A stretch of 64,000 bases of DNA from an uncultured bacterium (GTDB lineage Bacteria; Verrucomicrobiota; Lentisphaeria; Victivallales; Victivallaceae), in assembly GCA_900551245.1 (NCBI GenBank), contig URVC01000001.1, positions 1-64,000 of the forward strand, in the 5' to 3' direction. Below are positions 43,083 through 52,717 of this stretch, piece after piece. The notes under the pieces were generated by a model. That model saw nothing but the letters and a program-made list of their open reading frames with translations, searched no databases and was not told where the DNA came from. Positions within the stretch are counted from its first letter, which is position 1. Every line of letters begins with the position of its first letter. The translations under genes and the position numbers were made by a program.

Positions 43083-43622
43083 ATGCAAGAGGAAATCAGA
43101 AACATTCTGCTGGCAATCGGCGAGGATCCCGCCCGCGAAGGATTGCGGGACACTCCCAAACGGGTGGAAAAGAGTTTGCAGTTTCTGACCCGCGGTTATC
43201 GGCAGAATCTGACTGAAGTGGTCAACGGCGCGCTGTTCGATGCGGAATCGGACGACATGGTCATTGTTCGCGACATCGAATTTTTCAGCATGTGCGAACA
43301 TCACATGCTGCCGTTTTTCGGCAAATGCCATGTCGGTTACATTCCGAAGAAGAAAATTCTCGGCGTGAGCAAGGTCGCACGCATCGTGGATATGTTCGCC
43401 CGCCGCCTTCAGATTCAGGAGCGGCTGACCCGGCAGATCTCCGGAGCGATCATGGAGATCCTCGATGCGGAAGGCGTCGGGGTCGTCATGGAGGCGCGCC
43501 ACCTCTGCATGCAGATGCGCGGTGTGGAAAAACAGCACTCGGTGATGACCACCAGCTCGATGGTCGGCTCCTTCCGGCGTGAGCTGGCCACCCGCAACGA
43601 ATTCACGCGGCTGATCCGATGA
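43083..43622 (+). CDS. folE: GTP cyclohydrolase I
   Basis: A 179-residue zinc enzyme opening the folate/pterin route from GTP to dihydroneopterin triphosphate. REGLRDTPKRVEKSL, the zinc ligands in MCEHHMLPFFGKCHVGYIP and HLCMQMRGVEK, and TTSSMVGSF are all present. It is shorter than E. coli FolE through a reduced N-terminus, as in many bacteria. It overlaps the dtd start by four bases. No cobalamin or other riboswitch is seen before it. Confidence 0.94.
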   Translation: MQEEIRNILLAIGEDPAREGLRDTPKRVEKSLQFLTRGYRQNLTEVVNGALFDAESDDMVIVRDIEFFSMCEHHMLPFFGKCHVGYIPKKKILGVSKVARIVDMFARRLQIQERLTRQISGAIMEILDAEGVGVVMEARHLCMQMRGVEKQHSVMTTSSMVGSFRRELATRNEFTRLIR

Positions 43623-44059
43623 GGGCGCTGGTACAGCGGGTGACGGCGGGCAGCGTCGTCATCGACGGGGAAACCGTGGGGGAAATCGGTCCGGGGCTGG
43701 TGATCCTGCTCGGAGTCGCACCCGACGACACAGCGAAGGACGCCGCCTGGCTCGCCGCGAAGTGCGCAAATTTGCGCATCTTCGAAGACGAGGCGGGCAA
43801 GATGAACCGGTCGCTGCTGGAAACCGGCGGGGCGGCCTTGATCGTTTCGCAGTTCACGCTGTACGGGGATTGCACCCAGGGGCGGCGTCCCTTCTTCGGC
43901 GGAGCCGCCGAACCTCAGGTGGCAATTCCGCTCTATGAAGCGTTCATTGCCGAAGTGAAGAAACTGGGAGTACCGGTCGCAACCGGCAGATTCGGAGCAT
44001 ACATGCAGCTCGAAATTCACAATGACGGCCCGGTAACTTTGATGGTGGAGTCAAAATGA
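43619..44059 (+). CDS. dtd: D-aminoacyl-tRNA deacylase
   Basis: A 146-residue enzyme that removes D-amino acids wrongly attached to tRNA. N-terminal MRALVQRVTAGSVVIDG, the active-site SQFTLYGD (about 81) and the cross-subunit GPVT in NDGPVTLMVES are diagnostic. It overlaps both folE and dxr by four bases, giving a translationally coupled trio. Confidence 0.94.
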   Translation: MRALVQRVTAGSVVIDGETVGEIGPGLVILLGVAPDDTAKDAAWLAAKCANLRIFEDEAGKMNRSLLETGGAALIVSQFTLYGDCTQGRRPFFGGAAEPQVAIPLYEAFIAEVKKLGVPVATGRFGAYMQLEIHNDGPVTLMVESK

Positions 44060-45210
44060 AACGGAAAAACGTCGTCGTTCTGGGAGCCACCGGCTCGATC
44101 GGCCGCAGTACCGCCGCGGTGTTGCGGGCCCATCCGGAGCAGTTCCACGTTGCCGGTCTGGTGGCACGGAGCAGCCTCCGGGAGCTGGCGGCGCAGGCGG
44201 CGGAGTTTCATCCGGATACCGTCATCACGACCGATCCCGCCCGGCTGGCGGAGCTGAAAGCACAGCTTCCGGCAGACCAGCCGTGCGCCGCCGGATGGGA
44301 AGCGGTGCAGGAGCTGGTCACCGCACCGGCAACCGACATCGTTGTATGCGCCATCGTCGGAACCGGCGGGCTGGAGCCGGTGATCGCCGCGCTCCGGGCG
44401 GGGAAACAGGTCGCCCTCGCCAGCAAGGAGGTGCTGGTCATGGCCGGGGAACTCATCCGGCGGGAGCTGGACGCCTCGCCCGGCGGCTCGATCGTTCCGG
44501 TGGACAGCGAGCACTCGGCGATTTTCCAATGCCTTGCCGGCCGGGGAACCCCTGAAGTCAAACAGCTCTGGCTCACCGCTTCCGGCGGACCGTTCCGCAA
44601 CTGGAGCGCAGAGCGGATCGCCGCGGCTACGCTTCAAGACGCTCTCGCGCACCCGACCTGGAACATGGGGCCCAAAGTGACGATCGACTCCGCCTCGCTG
44701 ATGAACAAGGCGCTGGAGCTGGTGGAGGCGCATCACCTCTTTCGAATTCCGCCGGAACGGCTCAAGGTATTGATTCATCCGCAGTCGCTGATCCACTCGA
44801 TGGTGGAGCTGTGCGACGGCAGTTTTATCGCGCAGATGTCGAAACCGGATATGCGTTTTGCCATCCAGTACGCGCTGACCTGGCCGGAGCGCTCTGCCGT
44901 GGGGGGACTGCCGCAACTGGATTTTTCCGCCGGGCTGCATTTCGATTTCCAGCTGCCCGACCGGAACCGGTTTCCATCGCTGGAGTTTGCCGAAGAGGCG
45001 ATGCGGTGCGGCGGCACCATGCCGGCGGTGATGAATGCGGCCAACGAAGTGGCGGTGGAGAAGTTCCGCCGCGGCGAAATCGGTTTTGCCCGGATCTGGG
45101 CGATCATCGAGGCGACGATGCATGCCCACCACCCCGAACCGCAGCGTGATCTGGAAACCATCCGCAATGCCGATGCCGAGGCGCGACGTTTTGCAGAAGC
45201 GTTACAGTAA
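44056..45210 (+). CDS. dxr: 1-deoxy-D-xylulose-5-phosphate reductoisomerase
   Basis: A 384-residue NADPH enzyme making methylerythritol phosphate, the committed step of the MEP isoprenoid route. VVLGATGSIGRST binds NADPH. LASKEVLVMAG, VPVDSEHSAIFQCLAG with metal residues, and LTASGGPFR, NMGPKVTIDSASLMNKALE and NAANEVAVEKF are conserved. Together with ispG downstream it shows the MEP route in this organism. Length is typical. Confidence 0.95.
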   Translation: MKRKNVVVLGATGSIGRSTAAVLRAHPEQFHVAGLVARSSLRELAAQAAEFHPDTVITTDPARLAELKAQLPADQPCAAGWEAVQELVTAPATDIVVCAIVGTGGLEPVIAALRAGKQVALASKEVLVMAGELIRRELDASPGGSIVPVDSEHSAIFQCLAGRGTPEVKQLWLTASGGPFRNWSAERIAAATLQDALAHPTWNMGPKVTIDSASLMNKALELVEAHHLFRIPPERLKVLIHPQSLIHSMVELCDGSFIAQMSKPDMRFAIQYALTWPERSAVGGLPQLDFSAGLHFDFQLPDRNRFPSLEFAEEAMRCGGTMPAVMNAANEVAVEKFRRGEIGFARIWAIIEATMHAHHPEPQRDLETIRNADAEARRFAEALQ

Positions 45211-45235
45211 GCAACTTTGAACCAGGAGAAACGGA

Positions 45236-46945
45236 ATGTCCAGTGCCCCTCCCCCCCGGGATCGACGACTCCACCGACTGCTCTGGGGCGGTGTCCTGTT
45301 GATCGGCATTGCCGCGCGTCTTACTCATCTCTTTTCCGGACTGGAGTACGACGAAATCTGGACGCTGGAAAATTTCGCCCCCCTGCCGCTTTCCCGGATT
45401 CTCACCGATCTCGCGTTGCCGAACAACCATCCGTTGAACACACTGGGCGTCTGGATATGCGCCACGCACTTCCAGTCGCCATGGAGCATCCGTCTGCCCG
45501 CTCTGCTGGCGGGGCTGGGAGCATTGCCGCTGATGGCGCTGGTCGCTTTTCTGTGGAGCCGGAAATGGCTTGCCGCCTGGGTCGCCACGCTGATTTTCGC
45601 TCTCTGCACTCCGGTCATCCTTTACGCGCAGCAGGCGCGGGGATACAGCATTCAACTGTTTTTTCTACTGCTCTTCGCCGCCGGATTTCTGCTGGCGCGG
45701 AAGTTTCGACCGGCAAAACCCCGTTTCCTTCCCGAAATCATGGTGTTTCTCGGTGGGGCCGGAGCGATTCTGACGCTGCCCACCTCGATTCTCTACCTCG
45801 GTGTCATCGCGCTGATCGGCTATTTTCTCTGCCGGAGCCTTCCGTTCTCCCGCCTGCCGTTGCGGACCGTGCTGACGCTCGGCGTCGTGTTGACCGCCCT
45901 CTGGTACGGAGTCAACTATCAGGCGCTTCAGGCGGCGCGGGTCTGGGGAATCCCCGTCACCGGATTCCCACAGTTTCTGGAGCTGTTTGTCGACACCATG
46001 ATGCAGTTGAACGGTCCGGCGGTACTGCTGCTCGCACTCTGCGGACTCCTGTTGCGGAGCCGCCGGAGCCGGCCGCTGCTGCTTTTTTATGTGGTCGCAT
46101 TCGGTTCGGCACTCGTCACCAATGCGGGGGGGACCCGCGTCTACCTGCCGCTGACAGTTCCTACCGCGATCCTGGCGGGGATGGGGGCGGAGGCGATTTT
46201 CCGCCGGTTGTACCGGCGTTTCCCCCGGCCCTGGAGTTCCGCACTCCTCCTTCTATTGCTGGCCGCCCTGCTCTTCTGGAACGGGAAGCAGAATGCAAAG
46301 GAGTGGCCGGTCCGCGACTGGTATCTGCTCCATGAAGAGCTTCGCCGTCTCGCTCCGGAGGAACTTTTCGCGCTGGACGCCGGCGACGGGTATCCCTATT
46401 GCTGGAACAATTATCCGGGGGCGGTCGAGGATTACCGGCAGCGTCTGCTCGACCGGTTGCCGGAACGGAGCCTGGTCTCCCTTCTTCCGCCGGGCACATT
46501 GAACGGAATCGCTTCAGACGGCGGCAGCCGGGCCCTCGTACTGGAGCAGAAACCGGAAGCGCTGGAACCGCTTGCTTCCGGTTTTACCGCCTGCCGGTAC
46601 CGTCTCGAGGAACTATCCGGCATTCCGCCCGCCGGAAGCCGGTTGCTGGTGCTGTTCCGCTCGGTTCCGCCGGAGGAACTCCAGTTTCAAATCCATCAAA
46701 TCCGCCGCCGCTGGCCCGATGCGCTGCAGCTGAATCCGTGGCTCACTCCGGTCAGCATGAACGACGGCCGCCCCCGCCAGTCGGCGACCTGGATCCTTCC
46801 CTGCGACACGCCGGAAGGCTTCGACTGGGAAAGTTTCCGGAACCGGCTTCGGGGAGCGGTCAGCATCTACCGTATCCTGCCGATGGAGAGGAAAAAAGCG
46901 GTAAATCACGAAATATCTGACAAAAATTCCCTTGAAAAAAGATAA
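45236..46945 (+). CDS. GT39-type membrane glycosyltransferase
   Basis: A 569-residue membrane protein with about nine segments in the N-terminal 340 residues and a soluble C-terminal third. The first loop GLEYDEIWTLENF has the Asp-Glu of the protein-mannosyltransferase/ArnT (GT-C) superfamily, and QQARGYSIQLFFLLLF is also typical. It would move a sugar from a polyprenyl phosphate to an exported acceptor. GGAGA precedes its ATG. The substrate is unknown, although it lies among isoprenoid genes that supply the lipid carrier. Confidence 0.8.
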   Translation: MSSAPPPRDRRLHRLLWGGVLLIGIAARLTHLFSGLEYDEIWTLENFAPLPLSRILTDLALPNNHPLNTLGVWICATHFQSPWSIRLPALLAGLGALPLMALVAFLWSRKWLAAWVATLIFALCTPVILYAQQARGYSIQLFFLLLFAAGFLLARKFRPAKPRFLPEIMVFLGGAGAILTLPTSILYLGVIALIGYFLCRSLPFSRLPLRTVLTLGVVLTALWYGVNYQALQAARVWGIPVTGFPQFLELFVDTMMQLNGPAVLLLALCGLLLRSRRSRPLLLFYVVAFGSALVTNAGGTRVYLPLTVPTAILAGMGAEAIFRRLYRRFPRPWSSALLLLLLAALLFWNGKQNAKEWPVRDWYLLHEELRRLAPEELFALDAGDGYPYCWNNYPGAVEDYRQRLLDRLPERSLVSLLPPGTLNGIASDGGSRALVLEQKPEALEPLASGFTACRYRLEELSGIPPAGSRLLVLFRSVPPEELQFQIHQIRRRWPDALQLNPWLTPVSMNDGRPRQSATWILPCDTPEGFDWESFRNRLRGAVSIYRILPMERKKAVNHEISDKNSLEKR

Positions 46946-46959
46946 AAATCAAGTATGAT
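46932..46959 (+). promoter_or_regulatory. Internal promoter before rseP
   Basis: TTGAAA (46932-46937), 16-base spacer, TATGAT (46954-46959). A six-pair hairpin CCGGCG-GAATTT-CGCCGG (46993-47010) follows in the leader, 20 bases before the ATG. It has no T-run and is not a terminator. Confidence 0.5.
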
Positions 46960-47030
46960 ATGATTTCGAGGAAATTTTTGCGTAGTTCATTCCCGGCGGA
47001 ATTTCGCCGGATTATTATGGAAAGAGTTGT

Positions 47031-48749
47031 ATGGAACAAGTGATGGATATTCTGCTGTCGATCGGGGCGTTGGCTTTTGTCTTCATCGCGATCGGCTTCT
47101 GTATTTTTTCGCATGAACTCGGTCATTTTCTCGCGGCAAAGTGGCGGGGAATGCACATCGACGCCTTTTCGCTCGGATTCCGCCCCTTCTGGAAAAAGAA
47201 GATCAACGGGGTGGAATACCGGCTCGGCTGGCTTCCCTTCGGCGGTTATGTCGAGCTGCCGCAGGTGGACGCCACCGACGCGGTCCCCAAAGCCGCCGAC
47301 GGCACGGAACTGCCGCGCGCCAAGGCCATTGACCGGATTATCACCGCAGTGGCCGGGCCGCTGTTCAACATCCTTTCCGGCCTGCTGATCGCCTGCTTCG
47401 TCTGGTGGATCGGCATGCCGCAGGACAGCCCGAAGATGCGGGAGATCACCGTGCTCTCCGTCGATCCGGCGGGGCCGGAGTATGCGGCCGGTCTGCGGCC
47501 GGAGGACAAGATCGTCAAAATCAACGGCGAACCCTTTTTCTCGACCTGGGCGCAGTTCGTCAGCAAAATTCTCTTCTCGATCGGCAAAGTTGATCTGGAG
47601 GTGATCCGCGACGGGAAACCGGTCACCATCTCCTACACGCCGGTGGACAATCCGAACGCGCCGGGCCGGTTGCGCAGCGAAAAAATCGCCTGGCCCTTCT
47701 TCCAGCCGCTCATTCCGCTCGAACTGGTGCCGGAAAAAGGCTCTCCGGCGGAAAAAGCGGGTATCAAGGCGGGGGATTATGTCGTGGCGATCGACGGCAT
47801 GCCGATCATCGACTTCGATGAATTCCTCTTCGGCATCAACCTGGCCGGAAACAATCCGATTCGAATGACACTGCGCCGCGGGGATGAGACGGTTGAAGTG
47901 ACCGTTCGTCCGGAGCCGATCACCCCCTCCCCGGGGCCGGAATTCAGCCGCTACATGACCGGCATCTATATGCAGCCGGCCGGAGCGGAAGGCGGCGTCA
48001 CCGTCGCCGGCGTCATGCCCTACTCCGCCGCTCTCGCCGCCGGTTTGAAACCGGGCGACCGGCTGCTCGAAGTGGACGGCAGAAAAATTACCGCGCCGGC
48101 AGAGTTCAGCGAAACCATTGCCAAACTCAAAGGCACCCCGTTCCGTTTGACCTATGAGCGCGACGGCAAGACCAGCGAGGTCACGCTGGCGGCCCGGCTG
48201 ATCACACCGCACACGATCGGGGTGACGATCTCCCTGCTGGATCATCCGACGCCGATTCAGCAGTTCATTTCGACCATCGACATGAGCTATAAGTCTCTGC
48301 GCGGCATTCTGGTCCGGCTGGGCAACCGGCTCGGTCTGACCGAACAGACCAGCACGCTCAAACCGAGCCACATGTCCGGCCCGCTCGGCATGGGGCTGGT
48401 GCTGTTCAACTCGGTGCGGAGCGCCTCGCTCATCAGCGGCATCTACTTTGTCGTGGTCATCTCCTTTGCGCTGGCGATCTTCAATCTGTTCCCGCTGCCG
48501 GTGCTCGACGGCGGTCACATCCTCTTCGGTCTGATTGAGATTATCTTCCGACGACCGCTGCCGGTTGTGGTGGTGAAAGTGCTCTCCACCATCTTTGTGA
48601 CGCTGCTGATCAGCCTGATGCTCTACGTCACCTTCTTCGACGGAAAACGAATCTACTATTCGATCTTCCCGGAACGGAGCGACGTTCCGGCCGCAAAGGA
48701 ATCTGTCGGAGAAAAAACGAATGCCAATCCCACGCCGAAACAGCCGTAA
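47031..48749 (+). CDS. rseP: Site-2 membrane metalloprotease RseP
   Basis: A 572-residue zinc protease that cuts membrane proteins, typically anti-sigma factors, within the membrane. SHELGHFLAAKW near residue 25 is the HExxH site and PLPVLDGGHILFG near 490 supplies the Asp ligand. Between lie PDZ-type regions (SVDPAGPEYAAGLRPEDKIV, SPAEKAGIKAGDYVV, and AALAAGLKPGDRLL), apparently three copies, where two are usual. It is longer than E. coli RseP by about 120 residues for this reason. It overlaps ispG by 29 bases. Confidence 0.92.
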   Translation: MEQVMDILLSIGALAFVFIAIGFCIFSHELGHFLAAKWRGMHIDAFSLGFRPFWKKKINGVEYRLGWLPFGGYVELPQVDATDAVPKAADGTELPRAKAIDRIITAVAGPLFNILSGLLIACFVWWIGMPQDSPKMREITVLSVDPAGPEYAAGLRPEDKIVKINGEPFFSTWAQFVSKILFSIGKVDLEVIRDGKPVTISYTPVDNPNAPGRLRSEKIAWPFFQPLIPLELVPEKGSPAEKAGIKAGDYVVAIDGMPIIDFDEFLFGINLAGNNPIRMTLRRGDETVEVTVRPEPITPSPGPEFSRYMTGIYMQPAGAEGGVTVAGVMPYSAALAAGLKPGDRLLEVDGRKITAPAEFSETIAKLKGTPFRLTYERDGKTSEVTLAARLITPHTIGVTISLLDHPTPIQQFISTIDMSYKSLRGILVRLGNRLGLTEQTSTLKPSHMSGPLGMGLVLFNSVRSASLISGIYFVVVISFALAIFNLFPLPVLDGGHILFGLIEIIFRRPLPVVVVKVLSTIFVTLLISLMLYVTFFDGKRIYYSIFPERSDVPAAKESVGEKTNANPTPKQP

Positions 48750-49848
48750 AATCCGGATCGGCACCGTCGAAGTCGGCGGCGATGCACCGGTGTCGATCCA
48801 GTCGATGACCAACACCGACACCCGCGACACCGCCGCGACACTCGATCAGATCAATCGCCTCGCCCGGCTCGGATGTGAGATCATCCGGGTCGCGGTGCCG
48901 GACGAAGCCGCCGCGGACGCCCTTGCGGAAATCACCGAAAAAAGTCCGATTCCGGTCATCGCCGACATCCACTTTGACTACCGGCTCGCCCTGCGGGCCA
49001 TCGATCGTCACGTGACGGCAATCCGTCTCAACCCCGGCAATCTCGACTCTCCGGAACACATCCGGCTGGTTGCGGAGTCCGCAGTCCGCCACGAAGTACC
49101 CATCCGGGTCGGCGCGAACACCGGCAGTCTCCGCCCGGGAGTGATTCGCCGCATGATGGAGCGTGGGCTCTCCCATGACGACGCCATGGCGGAAGCGCTG
49201 GTGGTTTCCGCCCTGAACGAGTGCGCGCTGCTGGAGAAATTCGGCGTGACGGAGATCAAGGTGGCGCTGAAATCCTCCAGCGTACCGGTGACGGTGGCGG
49301 CCTACCGGAAGTTTGCCGCCCGCACCGATTATCCTCTGCACATCGGCGTGACCGAGGCGGGGACGCCCGGCCGCGGCATCGTCAAATCCGCCGTCGGAAT
49401 CGGAGCGCTGCTGCTGGAAGGGATCGGCGACACGCTCCGGGTCAGCCTGACCGCCCCGCCGGACGAGGAGGTGATCGCCGGACGGCGCATTCTGGAAGCG
49501 TGCGGCCTGCGCGACGCCAGCCCGGAAATCGTCTCCTGTCCAACCTGCGGCCGCACGGAAATCGATCTCATCGGGCTGGCCAACAAAGTGGAGAAGCTGG
49601 TGGCGGAGATCAAAGCCGAGGGGGCGACGATCCATCTGCGCAAAATCGCGGTGATGGGCTGTGCGGTCAACGGCCCGGGAGAGGCGCGCGACGCCGATCT
49701 TGGGCTGGCCGGCAGCAAGGCGGGGAAACTGGTGATGTTTCGCTTTGGTGAAGTGGTCGGAGCGTTCGATCCCGAAGAGGGGTTGGAATACTTCCGGCTG
49801 GAGATACTCAAACACGTAACCCAGGGGAAAGGTGGCAAAAATGCATGA
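48721..49848 (+). CDS. ispG: 4-hydroxy-3-methylbut-2-enyl diphosphate synthase (IspG)
   Basis: A 375-residue iron-sulfur enzyme of the MEP pathway. RKIRIGTVEVGGDAPVSIQS, IADIHFDYRLAL, RLNPGNL and IRVGANTGSL form the barrel signature. The [4Fe-4S] cysteines are in SCPTCGRTEID (about 268) and MGCAVNGPGEARDAD (about 312). Length fits the short bacterial form. It overlaps rseP by 29 bases upstream and the esterase start by eight bases downstream, so all three are co-translated. Confidence 0.95.
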   Translation: MPIPRRNSRKIRIGTVEVGGDAPVSIQSMTNTDTRDTAATLDQINRLARLGCEIIRVAVPDEAAADALAEITEKSPIPVIADIHFDYRLALRAIDRHVTAIRLNPGNLDSPEHIRLVAESAVRHEVPIRVGANTGSLRPGVIRRMMERGLSHDDAMAEALVVSALNECALLEKFGVTEIKVALKSSSVPVTVAAYRKFAARTDYPLHIGVTEAGTPGRGIVKSAVGIGALLLEGIGDTLRVSLTAPPDEEVIAGRRILEACGLRDASPEIVSCPTCGRTEIDLIGLANKVEKLVAEIKAEGATIHLRKIAVMGCAVNGPGEARDADLGLAGSKAGKLVMFRFGEVVGAFDPEEGLEYFRLEILKHVTQGKGGKNA

Positions 49849-52699
49849 ATTCAAATGGTTGCTTCCTGCTTGCGCATGTGCGATATTCGCATTTGCGGCG
49901 GAGGCAAAAGTGGAGCTGGCGCCGGTATTCACCGACAACGCCGTGCTTCAACGCGGAATGGAAGTGCCGGTATGGGGGAAAGCCGCTCCCGGCGAAGAGG
50001 TTACTGTAAAATTTGCCGATCAGAGCGTGAGAGCGAAAGCCGGTAAAGACGGCAAATGGATGGTGAAGCTTGCTCCGATGAAGGAGAGCAGCGAGAACCG
50101 CACGCTCGAGGTTTCCGGCAAAGAGAATAAACTTTCGGTCGCCAATGTTCTGGTGGGTGAGGTTTGGCTCTGCAGCGGGCAGTCCAACATGGAGCTCCCG
50201 CTCTGGGGAGGCAATCCCCGGTTCCGCCACTATGATGGAGACAAGGTGGCGGCCCAGTCGAACTTCCCGCTCATCCGCATTGCCCAGATGCGTCCGTACG
50301 GTTGGTCTACGCTGCCCCGGACCGATTTCAAAATCACCTGGCAGCCGGTCCGCCCGGACAACATCGCGCCGTTCACCGCCGCCGGCTTCTTCTTCGGCCG
50401 TGAACTTTTCCAGAAACTCAACATTCCGATCGGTCTGATCAGCTCCCACTGGGGCGGCACCCGGATCGAGCCGTGGACCCCGCCGGAGGGCTTCAATTCG
50501 GTGCCGGAACTGGCGGGCATCGCACGCGACGTCAATGCCAAGCTGCCCGGTACTGCTGATTACAAAAAGATCAACGAAGCGACGCAAAAGGCTTACGCCG
50601 AGTGGATGGAAAAGTGCAAAGCCGCACTCGCCAGGGGGGAAGTGACCCCGCCGCCGCCGGCGTATCCAAATGAACTCAAGGCGTATACCAATCATCAGCA
50701 GCCGACCGTGCTTTACAACCGGATGATCTATCCCTTCGTCCCCTATGCAATGCGCGGCGCCATCTGGTACCAGGGCGAAGCCAACCTCGGCGACGGAGCG
50801 CTCTACACGCAGAAGATGCAGGCGTTGCTCAACGGCTGGAAGAAGGTGTTCCTCAACCCGGACTTCAAACTGTATTTCGCTCAGCTCGCCCCCTTCACCT
50901 ACGGCGGCGACAAGACCCGCCTGCCCCAGATCTGGGAGGCACAGCAGAAATTTGCCGAAAGTGAAAAAGATGCCGGAATGGCGGTCATCAACGACGTCGG
51001 CAACCTCAAGGACATCCATCCGAGCGACAAAAAGACGGTGGGAGAACGGCTCGCCCTGCTCGCGCTCAAACGCGACTACGGCATGAGCAACCTCAAGGCG
51101 GACTCCCCCACGCTGAAATCGCACCGCATCGAGAACGGCAAGTTCATTCTCGACTTCAATGCGGTCGAGCAGTGGACCACCAAAAACAACAAGCCGGCCG
51201 CCAACTTTGAAGTTGCGGCGGTGGACGGTGTTTTCTATCCGGCTTCCGTCGAGATCCGCGGAACCAGCCTCGTGGTCGGCTCCGACAAGGTGAAGGCTCC
51301 GAAGTCGCTGCGTTATATGTGGGATCAAACCGACGAAGCGACCCTCGCCAACGAGGCAGGCCTGCCGCTCGGCGCCTTCCGGATCGAGCCTCCGGTCGTG
51401 CTTGACGAACTGGTCTCCTACTTCAAGGAGTCCTCGAAACTGGTCTACGAGTACAATCTTCTGAGCGGCTCCGGCTTCGGCGACCGCACCAAGGTCAATT
51501 ACCTCGCCGACAACAGCGCCGGAATCAAAGGGAACCTCACGGAAATCACCTATCTGGCGGTGCTCACCGGCAACGACGGCAAAGTGAAGTGGGTGGCGGT
51601 TTCCATGAATCCCTTCGTCAACGACGCGAAGAAGATCGGTGTTCCGGTCAAATCGGCGAATGCCATGTTCCAGACCCGGATTCAGAATATGCGGGTGCTC
51701 TCGAATGTCCCCGGCATCAAAACCGGCATCATCGGAGAGGGCAACATCGAATTCTGGCCCGGCAATTACGGCACGAACAATTCGGCCCGGATTCCCGGCG
51801 CCAACAACAGCACCTATGATTTTGGCGATCAGCCGAATCAGGGCGTCGGCTACGGTTCGATGCAGATCCACAACTACCGGGCGCGTCAGACGGTGTTTGC
51901 CTACAACAAATTCGACGCGGGCAGAAACTGCGATCTCGGCATCGGCAATGCGCCCGGCCGGAATCCCGACTGGACCTTCTCCGGTTCCGCCCGGAATTAC
52001 AAAGAGGCGAAGCTCTACGTCTTTGTCAAAGAGCGTCCCCGCATGAAAGCTGATGCCGTCATGGCGCTGGTCAATGCGAAGGTCCCGGCGGCAGCGGCCA
52101 TGAAGCCGCTCTACTGCTGCGATCTGCGTACCGGCGTCAAGGGCGAAAATGTCAGCTACGAGTTCGACGACTCCGCCGCGCTCACCGGCAAGGTCCGCAA
52201 GGTCGGTTACTTCCTGCAGCTTACCGGGAACGACGGCAAGGAGTCGTGGGTGTTTGCGTCGATGGATGCATTCTCGCCGGATGCGAAGAAGCTCGGTGTT
52301 CCGGTCTACAGCACCGGTGCGATCTTCCAGACGATCGTGAAGAATCTGGAAGTTGCCAGCAATGTCCCGGGCGTCAAGACCGGGAAGTTTGAGGATGGCA
52401 ACATCGAATTCTGGGCGGCGAATTACGCTCAGCCGAATGAGAAAGCGATTCCGGGAGCCAGCAACGACGTGTTCGACTTCGGCGACCGCCGGCAGGATCC
52501 TGCCAACGGTTACGGTTCGATGCAGGTCCACAACTACCGGGAGAAGCAGACCGTGTTCGCGTTCAATCAGTTCCGCGGCGGTAACCGTGCCGACTGCGGC
52601 ATCGGCAATGCGCCCGGCAAAAACACGGACTGGACCTTCAGCGGTTCGATGATGAACTACAGCAAGGCGCTGCTCTGCGTGCTGGTCGAACTGGAATAA
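49841..52699 (+). CDS. Secreted sialate O-acetylesterase-like protein with duplicated C-terminal domain
   Basis: A 952-residue exported esterase with a signal peptide (LLPACACAIFAFAAEA). The SGNH-like catalytic domain has the nucleophile in SGQSNMELPLW (about 112-122), GLISSHWGGTRIE, and GAIWYQGEANLGDG. The His-containing block KDIHPSDK is near 392. From about 530 two homologous units of about 200 residues follow (see the repeat features). It removes acetyl groups from sialic acid or plant glycans, and true substrate is unknown. The ATG at 49841, with GGGGAAAGG upstream, is preferred to GTG at 49832. Confidence 0.85.
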   Translation: MHEFKWLLPACACAIFAFAAEAKVELAPVFTDNAVLQRGMEVPVWGKAAPGEEVTVKFADQSVRAKAGKDGKWMVKLAPMKESSENRTLEVSGKENKLSVANVLVGEVWLCSGQSNMELPLWGGNPRFRHYDGDKVAAQSNFPLIRIAQMRPYGWSTLPRTDFKITWQPVRPDNIAPFTAAGFFFGRELFQKLNIPIGLISSHWGGTRIEPWTPPEGFNSVPELAGIARDVNAKLPGTADYKKINEATQKAYAEWMEKCKAALARGEVTPPPPAYPNELKAYTNHQQPTVLYNRMIYPFVPYAMRGAIWYQGEANLGDGALYTQKMQALLNGWKKVFLNPDFKLYFAQLAPFTYGGDKTRLPQIWEAQQKFAESEKDAGMAVINDVGNLKDIHPSDKKTVGERLALLALKRDYGMSNLKADSPTLKSHRIENGKFILDFNAVEQWTTKNNKPAANFEVAAVDGVFYPASVEIRGTSLVVGSDKVKAPKSLRYMWDQTDEATLANEAGLPLGAFRIEPPVVLDELVSYFKESSKLVYEYNLLSGSGFGDRTKVNYLADNSAGIKGNLTEITYLAVLTGNDGKVKWVAVSMNPFVNDAKKIGVPVKSANAMFQTRIQNMRVLSNVPGIKTGIIGEGNIEFWPGNYGTNNSARIPGANNSTYDFGDQPNQGVGYGSMQIHNYRARQTVFAYNKFDAGRNCDLGIGNAPGRNPDWTFSGSARNYKEAKLYVFVKERPRMKADAVMALVNAKVPAAAAMKPLYCCDLRTGVKGENVSYEFDDSAALTGKVRKVGYFLQLTGNDGKESWVFASMDAFSPDAKKLGVPVYSTGAIFQTIVKNLEVASNVPGVKTGKFEDGNIEFWAANYAQPNEKAIPGASNDVFDFGDRRQDPANGYGSMQVHNYREKQTVFAFNQFRGGNRADCGIGNAPGKNTDWTFSGSMMNYSKALLCVLVELE
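51430..52030 (+). repeat. First copy of tandem C-terminal domain (in esterase)
   Basis: About 200 residues. It shares with the second copy the ordered blocks LTGNDGK, NVPG(I/V)KTG, GNIEFW, IPGAxN, DFGD, GYGSMQ(I/V)HNYR, QTVFA and GIGNAPGxNxDWTFSGS. The two copies are clearly related but diverged along their full length. Confidence 0.85.
52100..52699 (+). repeat. Second copy of tandem C-terminal domain (in esterase)
   Basis: About 200 residues, ending at the stop codon. It carries the same blocks as the copy at 51430, in the same order: GNDGKESWVFASMD, GNIEFWAANY, DFGD, GYGSMQVHNYREKQTVFA and GIGNAPGKNTDWTFSGS. Confidence 0.85.
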
Positions 52700-52717
52700 C
52701 AGTTCTGAAAACAGAGA

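Noticed and set aside
46993..47010. Terminator hairpin before rseP.
   Set aside because: The six-pair stem is not followed by a T-run; it may only shape the leader.
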